Source: Rhynchopus sp. YZ270_cl-10
Taxonomy: Eukaryota; Euglenozoa; Diplonemea; Diplonemida; Diplonemidae
DNA length: 64,000 bases
Direction of reading: 5' to 3'
Assembly: GCA_964035575.1 (NCBI GenBank)
Contig: OZ037933.1
Location: 62,001 to 126,000, forward strand
The notes under the pieces are model-generated. The model saw only the letters and a list, made by a program, of their open reading frames with translations, had not been told where the DNA came from and ran no database searches. Shown piece by piece: positions 41,796 to 51,875 of this stretch; position 1 is the first letter of the stretch; each line of letters starts with the position of its first letter. A program made the position numbers and the translations under genes.

Positions 41796-44700
41796 TTTTT
41801 TTCCCCATTTTCAAAAAGTTGAGAAGTGGTTCACTGGTGCGGCGAAGCGGGCCATTACGAACCGTGACCGGGAACTTCAACGACAGCTGTACGCACTCTC
41901 AGCACCGACTGCGAAAGATGCGGAACACCTCACCCATCTCCGACACAAAGCCTCAGAAGAGATTCGCAAGGCAAAAAAGCGTGTCTGGGACGCGCGATGC
42001 GACGAAGCAGCTTCGGCGGCGGACCTGGGTTACACCTTCAACCTAATCCGCGAACTCGACGGGCGTGCACAGCGATCGACCGCAATGCCATTGGCAAAAG
42101 AAGGTACACCGTTCACATGCCCCCGCGAGAAGGCCAACTACATGGCGGAACACTTGGCGACAGTGAACAGAGGCACACCCCTCACAACAAAGCCCCAACG
42201 ACACAAAATCCGCAGCGTGAAAACGACAACACCTGCAGAAGACATCTTCACCCTCGCAGAGCTGAAAACCTGCATTGGAGAGCTCAAGAAGAAGAAGTCC
42301 ACTGGCCCAGACGGGGTCCACAACGAATGGCTCCAACACCTTGGTGAAGGAGCACTGCGAGCCCTCCTACATGTGTGCAACCTCTCCTGGACGACGGCAG
42401 TTCTCCCGGAGGCATGGACGACAGCAACGGTGATCCCACTGCACAAAAAAGGGAAAGACATGACTGACCCCGCGTCGTATCGCCCGATCTCTCTCACCAG
42501 CAGTGTGTCGAAGGTGATGGAGAAACTGGTAAAGCGACGTATGCACCAACTGATGAGCCAGCCAAACTCTTCAGTGAACAACCTCCACTCGGCCCAGGCT
42601 GGATTCCGATCCCTCCGTTCGACATCCGACCAGCTGCAGCTGATCGTACAAAGCATGCACAACACATGCAACAACAAAAGATCCGGGGTACTCCTCACCT
42701 GCGATATGGAAAAGGCGTTCGATCGTGTCTGCAGAAAACGTATCCTCAAGAAGATGCACGAGATGGGCTTCCCACCTAGATACACTAACTGGGTGACAAA
42801 CTATCTCACCAACAGAGTCTCGCGGGTGTCGGTGCAGGGCCATCTGAGCGACCCCTACATCTCCGAGGACGGAGTGCCGCAAGGTACCGTCCTTGCTCCA
42901 TTGCTCTTCAACCTGGTGATGGACGACCTAGCGATACAGCTCAGCCGACACGGCGACGACGTGATACCGGCACTCTTCGCCGACGACGTTGCAATACTTG
43001 TGACGGGTAATACGATGGAGGATGCGGTAGCTCTTGCACAGACAGTGTTCAGTGAGGTGGAGGGGTTCACTGGTGGTGCCAACATCCGCCTATCCGCCAG
43101 CAAGACAACCTGGATGCCTGTATCAGCACCCACACGCCTGCCAAAAGACCCCGTCAAGCTGCAACAGGTACGGGACAGACAACAAAGGGAAGACGAACTG
43201 TCCATTCACTTCCTCGACGGGTCACTCCTCAAACGAGACCTCCACCCACGATACCTAGGTCTCATTTTGGATCGCTCAGGCGACATGAAAGCACACTTCG
43301 ACATGGTCGTGGAGCGCTTTTCCTGCCGGATGTCGATCCTGCACAGCCTAGCAGGGACCGACTGGGGCTGCGACGCACACACGCTACGAGCTGCCTACCT
43401 GAGCTACGTCTACCCCACGATTACGTACGCCGCTAGTGTCTACGGCAGCAGACTCTCCGCGACTCACATCGACACCCTCGAAAAGCTCCATCGGAAGGCA
43501 GCGAAGGCAATTACGGGGTGCGACTACATGACGCACGGACTGGACGTGCTGTGGGAGGCCCACCTGCAAACCGTTGCGTACCACCTCCGACGTGTAGCTG
43601 CCAACGACTACGAGAAGTTCATGCGACTGCCCGACTCACCTGGACATGCTGCCGCACTCTCCACCACCAAACCACCTGGCCGCACCTGGCTCTCAGAGGC
43701 TACCGACACCATCGACGACTCCAAGGCGTACAGGCACAGTGAACGTGCATTGCTGTGTGAACACGACCCCGTATGTCCCTGGGAATGGGAGGAGCTCTCG
43801 CAGTCTCTGCGGATCACCCCCACCATACCGGGCATCAACAAGAGCAGCGGAATGCCGGCTGACATCATGCTACTGCGGGCGGAAGAGACCCTCGCCGCTC
43901 TACCCAACTACGACGTGCACGTCTACACCGACGGGTCGTGCCAAGACGTGTCCCAGCGCGTGACCGCCGCTGACCCTAACCCACCTGTGCATCAACGTGG
44001 TGGCGCTGGCGCCGTGTTCTACGCGGGGGATCGACTACACTCCCACACCAAGGAGCTGCAAACCGGAGCGGGCACAGTGAGCTCCAGTTACCAGGCTGAG
44101 CTGGTGGCAATCTGCCTTGGCTTGGAAGGCATCACGACCTGGGACGCACCCGCAGAAGTGCTCCTGCTCACGGACTCGCAATCCGCACTGATGGCGCTGG
44201 CGAGTGGCCCATGCGGGGTGCACGAGGACACGCTGCACCGACTCTGGCGTCTCCTACACTCACGTGCCCGTGAAGGGTACAAACTCCACCTGCACTACAT
44301 CCCCTCCCACGTGGGGGTGCTAGGCAATGAGGCAGCCGACAAGCTCGCTAGCCGTGCGAACAACAGCCCCGCGAACCACGAGCGGATCAGCCTTGCGAGC
44401 ATCCGCGCGTGCGTAAAGCGACGTGCCCTCAGCCGCGAGCCCACACCGTCTGAGCGCAGCATCTACTCCTACAAGAGTGGATCCACCACCGCCCTGCACC
44501 GACCTGCGCTGCGTACACCGCAACTCACGCGGCTGGGTGCGACGACCATCCGCAACCTCCGAGTGGAACGCCACCCACTCGTCTACAACAAGCTGCACCC
44601 GGACAGGACGGCGTACTGTCCACGTTGCTCCGAAGAGGCTTCGCTCCGCCACATCTTCTCCCGGTGCAGCAACCCCGCAACCCCACGCTCCAGCCTCCCT

Positions 44701-44808
44701 TCAACGAACCTGGGGCAGCTGATGCAACGCCACGAGGCAGACGTGCTCCGCTTCCTTTGCGAGGCTGGATACCTGGACGATGAAATTGAATCACTCATGC
44801 GCCATTGA
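41796..44808 (+). CDS. Non-LTR retrotransposon ORF2-type protein, 5'-truncated: reverse transcriptase + RNase H
   Basis: Open frame of about 1,000 codons, but its first codons lie in the inverted-repeat arm, so the true start is lost. It begins in the linker before RT; the apurinic-type endonuclease domain is absent. RT (about residues 130-480 from 41761): TGPDGVHNEWLQ, PASYRPISLTSSVSKVMEKL, QAGFRSLRSTSDQL, motif A TCDMEKAFDRV, GVPQGTVLAPLLFNLV, motif C FADDVAIL. RNase H (about 720-865) with all four acidic residues: VYTDGSC, SYQAELVAI, LLTDSQSAL, GNEAADKLA. A C-terminal CCHC-like finger, YCPRCSEEASLRHIFSRC, lies near residue 955. RT plus RNase H plus finger is the layout of I-clade-like LINEs. 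The preserved frame suggests a young, dead-on-arrival copy. Confidence 0.92.
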
Positions 44809-44962
44809 GTCACTGATGTGGCACCGGCGTGATGACTTTTTAAACCTACCTTATCAAAATAAGCATCAAAATTAAAAAAAAAAAAAAAAAAAAAAAGAAA
44901 CAGAAACAAAAACAAAAACAAAAACAAAAAAAAAAAAAAAAAAAAAAAACAAAAAAAAAACC
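41796..44962 (+). mobile_element. 5'-truncated LINE with A-rich tail
   Basis: The CDS is followed by about 60 nt of 3' UTR and a tail of A-runs with (CAAAAA)n from about 44872 to 44962. The 5' junction coincides with the outer end of the right inverted-repeat arm. No clear target-site duplication was found. Confidence 0.8.
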
Positions 44963-45480
44963 CAATTTTTTAGCTTTTATATGGGGGCATGTCCCCTTTT
45001 GTCGTCAGCCCAGAGTCAGTAGGCTCTGCCACACCTTGGGGAGAGGTGTGCGGACTGTGTCTCCAAGAGGAAAAGGGAAGCTGTCCCCCCTGCCCCGTCG
45101 CAGTGTGGAACCCCGCTAAGTAGCACAACAACAAAACTAAGCAAGAGGCAGTACCAGTGGCGCGGCTACCAATAACTACCGTGCAGTCAGCGTCACGCCT
45201 ACCATGGTAGGTTACAGTGAAAAAAAAAAAAAAAGTTCTGTTGACAATCAACAGAACTTTAGTACCTAGCGGAGTGCCTGGTTGAGTTTTATCCACCAGG
45301 CAGGCAGAGAACGGAGTTAAGGAGAGCACCCCCTACCCAGGAACTGCATCCTCATTCTTAGCAGTTCCCACCCCCCAAGAAAGCAAAATTAGATGAGGGA
45401 GATGTAAAATAGCTTTTTTTTAGTGCCTTGAGAGAGAGCACTGACTTTAACAAATCGTTCTTTATGGTTTGTGAAAAAGG
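44963..45480. other. Structured non-coding segment after the LINE
   Basis: GC-balanced, no ORF. Contains several hairpins: CACACCT-TGGGGAG-AGGTGTG, CCTACCATGGTAGG, AAAGTTCTGTTGA-CAA-TCAACAGAACTTT (45232-45262) and CCTGGT...ACCAGG. Could be a small RNA, a SINE-like body or another LINE end; I cannot tell. 45480-46396 is AT-rich with nothing recognised. Confidence 0.35.
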
Positions 45481-46396
45481 CTGAGAGAAAATATGAATGT
45501 TGACAAAAAAAAAAAAAAATCCCGAATAACAGTTATACCAACTGGATCTATCCTTACTACGCTACTACTATGTTTGTTGTTTTTCGTTGACCGCAGCCAT
45601 TTAGGCTCTTTTGCCTGAGTGGTGCACGGTATAATGCTCTTTGTGCTCTTAGTGGGTGATAGGGGAAGCAATCAAAAGGAAGCGTAAAGACAGTTCGAAT
45701 CGTTGGTTTTAACTGTGCTCGGTCTTTTTTAATAACACTGTGCGTTTGCAAAATGTGCAAAAATATTTGCATTATTTTCAAAAAAATACTACTGTTTTAA
45801 CTGTTTTTTTTTGTTGGTTATAGTGGGAAAACCCACACCATTTCGTTTTCTTAAAAAACTACGTACTGCGAACACCTTATAGAGAACTAAACGGAAGAGA
45901 AGAGAAAAACAAAAAAAAAAAGAAAAAAAGATGAAATTGTGCGCTCTCGCGCAAATTACTTCCTTTTTTTCAAAAATGAGGGGGGTCTTGAGACGTTTTC
46001 GAACCCCCAGAGAGAGGGCACTTTATTGGTATACACACGGTTACCACGAGGGGAAGTTGTAAAGCAGGAACATCATCATCGTAGGACAATAAAAGAGACA
46101 AAAACAAAAGGTAACGTTGAAACGGATTTTTGACACAAATTCTATTTTCCCCCCCCCTTAAATAAGCGGGCTTGTAGAACCTCCCGCCGTGGGCCAAGAG
46201 ATGGAACACACAGATCAAAACAACGAAAAGAGAGACACAAAACGTTCCCGCCCACATCTCTCGGTTTTTTTGCACACTTTTTTCAATTGAAAGAATGAGC
46301 AAAAACCTTACCCAAAAAAAACCCCTTGCGGATAGTAAAAATGAAAAATGGGGCCAAAATTTCCAACATTTCGTCCCAGTTTTAACCCCTCCCTTT

Positions 46397-47086
46397 TTAG
46401 GCGATCTTTTTGTAAACACTTCGTAACGCGGTTTTCTCCTTGGGATACGCGACGTCCACTGCATCCTGCCAGTCTGCAGGAAGGCCTTCACGCACCTGCG
46501 CAGCACGGTATTGCTGTGCGTGGAGGAGACGCTGTGCTGCGTGCTGGGTGACACCGAGGAGCTCCCAGGCTGCAGACACTGCCAGCGCTGTGCCAAATGT
46601 ATCGCTTTCGGGTAGAGCGTGCGCGGTGTTGAAGCGAAGGGCGGCTTCGTTCAGTCGTTCGCACCGTACGCAGGATAGCGCGTCTTGGTATGCCACCCAC
46701 TGTGCATGCTCGGAACCGCCACAAAACGGCTCATTCTCACTGAATATGTGTGTTCTCGAATGCTGCAAGGAACCGTCCCCCACACTGCCACCATCGAAGC
46801 CTCTGGGAAGAGGGTTCACTCCGTTCCGCGGTGCGTTCACGACCACAGGAGAGGTCTCGGGAACACTGTCGTGGCCACATCCGAACACACGCCGCAAGGC
46901 TTCGCATCGCAAGCTGCCACGCACAGCGCAGACCACCACTACAGCAAGCACCACGAAGCCGACGGCAGAGCCGCACACTATGGCGCCGATGACACCTGGC
47001 GGGAGGTGGTCGTCCGTGGTGTTGGAGCTGCTGCCTGAGGCCCACTCCTCCTCGAGGACGTCTGAGTATCGGTCGTACACTTCCAT
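46397..47086 (-). CDS. Single-pass membrane protein of unknown function, 229 aa
   Basis: The start MEVYDRYSDVLEEEWASGSS follows a pyrimidine-rich leader; the longer upstream frame is low-quality. An acidic, Ser-rich N-terminal ectodomain of about 30 residues is followed by one strong transmembrane helix (GVIGAIVCGSAVGFVVLAVV), a Cys/Arg juxtamembrane stretch (CAVRGSLRCEALRRVFGCGH) that could be palmitoylated, and a cytosolic domain with helices (QDALSCVRCERLNEAALRFN ... AAWELLGVTQHAAQRLLHAQ) that look TPR- or MIT-like in spacing. No family recognised. TATAAAG and the ATTCTGCGCAAGAAT motif lie 92-130 nt upstream. Confidence 0.6.
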   Translation of the reverse strand: MEVYDRYSDVLEEEWASGSSSNTTDDHLPPGVIGAIVCGSAVGFVVLAVVVVCAVRGSLRCEALRRVFGCGHDSVPETSPVVVNAPRNGVNPLPRGFDGGSVGDGSLQHSRTHIFSENEPFCGGSEHAQWVAYQDALSCVRCERLNEAALRFNTAHALPESDTFGTALAVSAAWELLGVTQHAAQRLLHAQQYRAAQVREGLPADWQDAVDVAYPKEKTALRSVYKKIA

Positions 47087-47177
47087 TGGGAAAGAGAGAA
47101 AAGAGAGAAGAGAAAGGGTAGACGAAGTGGCTAGGGTTAGTGTATAGTGCTGTGGTGTGGGATGGAAGAGTGAAGGT

Positions 47178-47216
47178 AATTCTTGCGCAGAATATGGTCC
47201 TTTATAGTGGTGGTGT
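47178..47216 (-). promoter_or_regulatory. TATAAAG plus ATTCTGCGCAAGAAT upstream of the membrane-protein gene
   Basis: Minus strand: CACTATAAAGGACC, then ATATTCTGCGCAAGAATTAC, 92 nt or more before the ATG at 47086. Together with the motif upstream of the SDR gene it suggests a shared promoter/leader element. 47217-47990 has no convincing gene, only a short duplicated GGCAGCCTGGAG-GGCGACG word. Confidence 0.45.
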
Positions 47217-47984
47217 GAGGTGTTAGGGGTTGGGGTGGGGCGGGTTGGGACGGAACACCCCAAGCAGGTCGTGGAGAGCCTGCCGGTATAGTGTCAAGGG
47301 ACGTAAGATTTCATGCTGAGGGGATAATTACAGACCTTAAGGCAGCCTGGAGCGGCGACGCAGGGGTGGCTGCATTCCTTTTCGGAACGGGGTGTTCCAT
47401 CCTATTTTTAAAAACGTTTATTGGCAGCCTGGAGTGGCGACGAAGTGGTCAAAGGTGCCGGTTCCACAGTGTACGAACCAACACACACCCACCCAGGGAG
47501 GAGTGCGAAGTCGCAGCAAGGAAGTACTGGACGACGGAGTCGCAAGAAGAAGAGGTGAACCTTTGAGGCCAGGTCGTCAGGCAGTAACTCAGGTGTTAAG
47601 AAGGGTGGGGGGGTGGGCACATCACCACTCCATCCTCAACCTGTTCAAAGGCTGCTGGGAGGAAGGTACCGAAGGGAAAATGGGGGGAAAGGTGGATCTG
47701 CCTTAGGTTTGGATGGGCAGGGTTCTGTTCTTTGCGTGTACACACAACGAACAATGCAGCCCCTTCTCTTTTTGTAAATGTTAATGTTAAAATTAGTGAA
47801 AACAAAACGCGTTTTGGGACAACATGCCCCCATATTAGAAACATGAATCGCTCAGCCTCTCTGCGTTCACCTCGTGAAGGGCACACTACGCTGCACCCTT
47901 TCCTGTGCACACATATGACCACATATGACTTACGGGCAATGTTTCCACTCTTAGGAACTTAGGTTACTAGCCACATTTGCTTTC

Positions 47985-48112
47985 AAACATACACACACAC
48001 ACACACACACACACATCATATAGGGGGCCATGAAAAACACACACATTGGAGGCCATATTCTGCACAAGAATTACCCCCTTATTAGTTATCAAACACACAC
48101 ACACACCATGAC
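47985..48112 (+). repeat. (AC)n with ATTCTGCACAAGAATTACCC motif
   Basis: ACACACAC runs flank GGAGGCCATATTCTGCACAA then GAATTACCCCCTTATTAG and TTATCAAACACACAC. The same arrangement is at 55260-55345 and 51430-51520, without an obvious gene downstream. A C-run follows at 48170-48187. Confidence 0.6.
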
Positions 48113-48314
48113 AACAAGAGATAAAAGGGAAAAGTTGTGACAGATTAGAATCTGAGCCTCTGCCTCTATCCCCCCCCCCCCCCCCCCTTATCAACATGTA
48201 AATGTCACCACATCATATGGCCGTCGTATACCCAAAAGAGCAGCTGAAACTAAAAACGCAACTCCCGCTTCTTTCATGCAATACAGTAAGCGTCTTTTTG
48301 GTCCTATTCGTTCT

Positions 48315-48656
48315 TTAATCCGTTTTTCGCTTTTTCGAGACCTGCGAAGGGGTGAAGAGAGAGGCGTGTACCTCCCTGAGGTGCACACAGAGGAAGGTGA
48401 TGCAGGCCACAGCAAGCCCTGTGATGACGCACGACGCAACTAGCGTGTCCGTGAGCTCGCCCGACACCTTCGAGAGCCCGCTGGTGAACAGCAGTGCGCA
48501 GACGCCCACCACCGCCACATCCGCCAGATGTGCCACGACACGCACCACATCCAGCGAACACACCCGCCACACCTCGACCCTGCTGAGCACCGCGGCCGCC
48601 GCCCCCATCCACCCCCACAGCGCGTCGTCCGCAGTGCCTGGTATAAAATCCTGCAT
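48315..48656 (-). CDS. Small two-helix membrane protein, 113 aa, unknown
   Basis: The start is taken at MQDFIPGTADDALWGWMGAA (a second in-frame ATG lies 5 codons upstream at 48671). Two hydrophobic helices: VVAHLADVAVVGVCALLFTS and TLVASCVITGLAVACITFLC. The tail is basic (SQVSKKRKTD). GC-rich like the other genes. No family recognised. TATAAAAGG lies about 115 nt upstream, right at the edge of the 48778-50260 element. Confidence 0.5.
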   Translation of the reverse strand: MQDFIPGTADDALWGWMGAAAAVLSRVEVWRVCSLDVVRVVAHLADVAVVGVCALLFTSGLSKVSGELTDTLVASCVITGLAVACITFLCVHLREVHASLFTPSQVSKKRKTD

Positions 48657-48861
48657 TTGATCAGACAACAATCACGTCACCAAAATATCATAACATATGA
48701 AATGCACTGTAATGGGTGTGATACAGAGGGTGGGTTTGTGTGTCGCGTGAATCTTCTCCACATTCCAGCACCTTTTATAGGCTAGTTGACGTCACGGACA
48801 TTTGGGTTTGGGAGGGTTTGAGAGGATTTGGGCAGATTTGGGGGGGTTTGAGAGGGTTAGT

Positions 48862-49099
48862 AAGGGTAGGGCAGGGTATGGTAGGGTATGGCAGGGTATG
48901 GCACGGTTTGGCAGGGTATGGCAGGGTATGGCACGGTTTGGCACGGGTGTGGCAGGGTATGGCAGGGTGTGGCACGGTTTGGCACGGGTGTGGCACGGTA
49001 TGGCACGGTATGGCAGGGTGTGGCAGGGTATGGCAGGGTGTGGCACGGTTTGGCACGGGTGTGGCGCAGTGTGGCAGGGTGTAGCACAGTGTGGCACGG
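48862..49099. repeat. Imperfect (GGGTATGGCAC)n
   Basis: 10-11-bp units GGGTATGGCA, GGTTTGGCAC and GGGTGTGGCA. A second block lies at 49908-50090 and merges into GGTATGGGAGG units up to about 50200. Confidence 0.9.
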
Positions 49100-49100
49100 G

Positions 49101-49209
49101 TAGCCATTAGCCATTAGCCATTAGCCATTAGCCATTAGCCAGTACCCAGTACCCAGTACCCAGTACCCAGTACCCAGTACCCAGTACCCAGTACCCAGTA
49201 CCCAGTACC
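49101..49209. repeat. (TAGCCAT)n then (CAGTACC)n
   Basis: 5-6 units of TAGCCAT directly joined to about 10 units of CAGTACC, both 7 bp. The same junction and order recur at 49734-49905. Confidence 0.92.
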
Positions 49210-49454
49210 GGGAGGGTATGGCATGGTATGGCAGGGTATTGAAAAAGTTTGTTTCAATGGTGTGGCGCCTTAACCGATTCCCCGTGTTTCTACCGGTTGT
49301 CGCTCCGTAAAGGGGGGTTCCAGATGTTGGAAAAATTTCTTTTTTTTCGCTGGTGAGCTTTTAAACGCCGGCATTTGCATTTCCGGAATCCGTCCGGACA
49401 GTGGTGGGGTCAATTTGCCGAAATGGACAAGTTCTCGTTTTTGGTCAATTTTCG

Positions 49455-49680
49455 CAGTACACAGTATACACAGTATACACAGTATACACAGTATACACAG
49501 TATACACAGTATACACAGTATACACAGTATACACAGTATACACAGTATACACAGTATACACAGTATACACAGTATACACAGTATACACAGTATACACAGT
49601 ATACACAGTATACACAGTATACACAGTATACACAGTATACACAGTATACACAGTATACACAGTATACACAGTACAGTACA
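49455..49680. repeat. (ACAGTATAC)n, ~24 copies
   Basis: Perfect 9-bp array following the GGTGGGGTCAATTTGC motif by about 40 bp. The same unit forms the ~79-copy array at 58229-58943. The repeat length is a multiple of three, hence open frames. Confidence 0.95.
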
Positions 49681-49733
49681 GCTGGCCATTGAAAAGAAAT
49701 GGTATGGCAGGGTTTGGCACGGTATGGCACGGG

Positions 49734-49905
49734 TAGCCATTAGCCATTAGCCATTAGCCATTAGCCATTAGCCATTAGCCATTAGCCATTAGCCATTAGC
49801 CATTAGCCATTAGCCATTAGCCATTAGCCATTAGCCATTAGCCATTAGCCATTAGCCATTAGCCATTAGCCATTAGCCATTAGCCATTAGCCAGTACCCA
49901 GTACC
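49734..49905. repeat. (TAGCCAT)n ~22 copies, then two CAGTACC
   Basis: Same order as at 49101-49209, with TAGCCAT expanded and CAGTACC contracted, showing the two arrays change length independently. Confidence 0.95.
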
Positions 49906-50380
49906 GGGAGGGTATGGCAGGGTATGGCACGGTTTGGCACGGTATGGCAGGGTATGGCACGGTATGGCACGGTTTGGCACGTATGGCACGGTTTGGCACG
50001 GTTTGGCACGGGTATGGCAGGGTGTGGCACGGCATGGCAGGGTATGGCACGGTATGGGACATGATTATCCCAAAAAAAAGGCAAACGTGCGGTATGGGAG
50101 GGTACGGCAGGGTATGGTTGGGTATGGTAGGGTATGCGAGGGTTCGCGAGGGTTTTGGAGGGTTTGGGGGCATTTGAGGGCGGTATGGGGGGGTATGGGA
50201 CACGATTTTCCAGAAAAATGGACAAATTTCCTAAACCGACCCGTGGCGTCAACTAGCCTATTTTAGCCTTTCGCCGTTCTTTTTAAAAAAACGTACGCGA
50301 GAATAGACAAAAGGGGAGGGGGTTTCAAACCGAGAGGAGGGGAGGGAGGGTGGCGGAGTTGGGTTTTTATTTAAAAAAAA

Positions 50381-51069
50381 CAGGGTTTCCGCCAAGGGGG
50401 ACCGGGGGGGACCATGGACCCCCCCAATATTTTTCCCAGAAAAATCCGGATTTTTACAGGGGTTTGGGGGGGACCATGGTCCCCCCCAAGAAAATGGGGT
50501 TTTGGAGGTTGTAGATGACCCCCCGTGGTCATGCGACCCCACCGTGCAGAGCATTTGGCTCGCTGTGCCAGAAGAAGTGGAAGAAAAGGTGGTGCAATCT
50601 TTTTTAAAAAGGGTAAAAGTAGCGTACCGTGCGCCTGCGGCGCTGTGTTGCTAGCTATGTGATATTGATATACTTCCATCGATACTTCCGTGCATTGCCC
50701 CTTTTTCTAAGGAGGCTTCGGTGCAAGCGACGGGTAGTTATTACATGTTCCCACTGCAGCACTGTAATGACTGTAGCACCATACAATAGAAAAAGCAAAC
50801 ACCATCACCCTCCACTCTCACAAGATCCCTTACCTTGTTAACTTCCACCCCCGACCTCCAAACGAACCACCTCTACCAGACAACACAGCTGTGAAGCTTG
50901 ACATGGCTGCTATCAAACCTGGTGCACCCTTCGCCTCTCCACTCTGTGGCCTGCAGGGAGGCGCGCGCGAAGCGCGCGACGACCGCTTTTGCGGGGAGGA
51001 AAAATTTTTTTGGGTCTTTTTGATGGTCCCCCCCAATTCCTGAAACCCCAAATCCTGGCGGAAACCCTG
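50381..51069. mobile_element. hAT-like non-autonomous element candidate, CAGGGTTTCCGCCA ends
   Basis: Inverted ends of about 15 bp, CAGGGTTTCCGCCA / TGGCGGAAACCCTG, with further mirrored GGGGGGACCATGG blocks. It lies in an A-run, so the target duplication is unclear (A-rich both sides). The interior has a GAA-loop hairpin GCGCGCGAAGCGCGC (about 50960) and a short peptide-like stretch (SIWLAVPEEVEEKVVQSFLK) at about 50545-50605 that may be a transposase trace. Confidence 0.5.
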
Positions 51070-51429
51070 AAAAAGCCAAAAAAAAATATCCCATTTTCTG
51101 TTGTTATCGTTTCTCCTTCTCAAGGGAACCGTTTTTTCTTGTGTAAAGCCCCTAATCGGGGGGGTGTGGGGATTTTTTTTTTTGGTTAGAGGGTTACTGA
51201 AAGACGAAAAAATTTTAAAAAAAAATCGCAAAACGAAAGAAATGCTTTTGAGCGAGACTTCCCTTCCTATTCCACAACAGACGACACAACATGGTCATCT
51301 TAACAGGTTTTGATTTTACGGATTTTGCTTACCCAAGTTGGCAGCACACCGCTCTCTTAATCTAAGATCAATAATTAGTTAGCAGCACACCTTCCCCTCC
51401 CGCCCCTGTATCAAAAAAAACCCCCCTGC

Positions 51430-51870
51430 TTTTCGAAACACACACACACAAAAATTGAGACCATATTCTGCGCAAGAATTATCCCTAATTAATTTGTTGT
51501 CAAACACACACACACACAAAGGTTATATTCCGAATAGGGTAGGGATAACCCACACCTCTTCTTCAAAACACACATAGCACCACTCAGGGGTGACATTGCC
51601 GCGCAAGAATATTAGAGAATCAGAGACCCGCAGTTGCACCCCGAGAGCGCGACCGCAGCCACATCAACCCCATACTAACGACAAACCCTCTAGCAATCTA
51701 CACCCCTCCCCTAACAGTTCCAAGTTGGTACTTCATTGTAGACGCGTCCAGGGCAGTGTTAGCCGAGAATCAGAGGCCGCAGTTGCACCCGAGAGCGCGA
51801 CCGCAGCCACATCAACCCTATACTAACGCGAACCCCTCTAGCAATCTACCCCTAATTAATCAAACCAACC
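51430..51870 (+). repeat. ATTCTGCGCAAGAATTA copies and a ~157-bp tandem duplication
   Basis: CATATTCTGCGCAAGAATTA at 51464 with (AC)n flanks; a diverged GCGCAAGAATATTAGAGA at 51603. The block GAGAATCAGAG-CCGCAGTTGCAC then CGAGAGCGCGACCGCAGCCA occurs twice (about 51613-51710 and 51768-51855). 51722-51776 matches 1908-1972 inverted. Non-coding. Confidence 0.55.
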
Positions 51871-51875
51871 ACACT

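Larger units (their letters stand above)
48778..50260. mobile_element. Satellite mosaic enclosed by 20-bp inverted ends and a TTTTA duplication
   Basis: Ends TAGGCTAGTTGACGTCACGG / CCGTGGCGTCAACTAGCCTA (one mismatch). TTTTA on both sides (48773-48777, 50261-50265) looks like a 5-bp target duplication. The inside is nearly all tandem repeats: imperfect GGGTATGGCAC units, TAGCCAT, CAGTACC and ACAGTATAC arrays, plus the GGTGGGGTCAATTTGC motif at about 49371-49435. No ORF other than repeat artefacts. Superfamily unknown; the ends resemble the short element at 7976-8064. Confidence 0.72.

Noticed and set aside
41796-44808. Retrovirus or LTR retrotransposon
   Set aside because: The RT-RNase H-finger order without protease or integrase, the A-rich tail and the absence of long terminal repeats fit a non-LTR element. 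No virus-like element was recognised in the window.
45232-45262. Rho-independent terminator
   Set aside because: A strong hairpin next to A/T runs, but the genome is eukaryotic and no gene ends there.
47291-47706. Coding gene of 91-104 codons on the plus strand
   Set aside because: Two overlapping frames of similar quality, a short internal duplication, no motif and no promoter signal.
49095-49905. CRISPR array or telomere
   Set aside because: Units are 7 bp in direct tandem without spacers, so not CRISPR. TAGCCAT does not match known telomere units and lies inside an inverted-end element.
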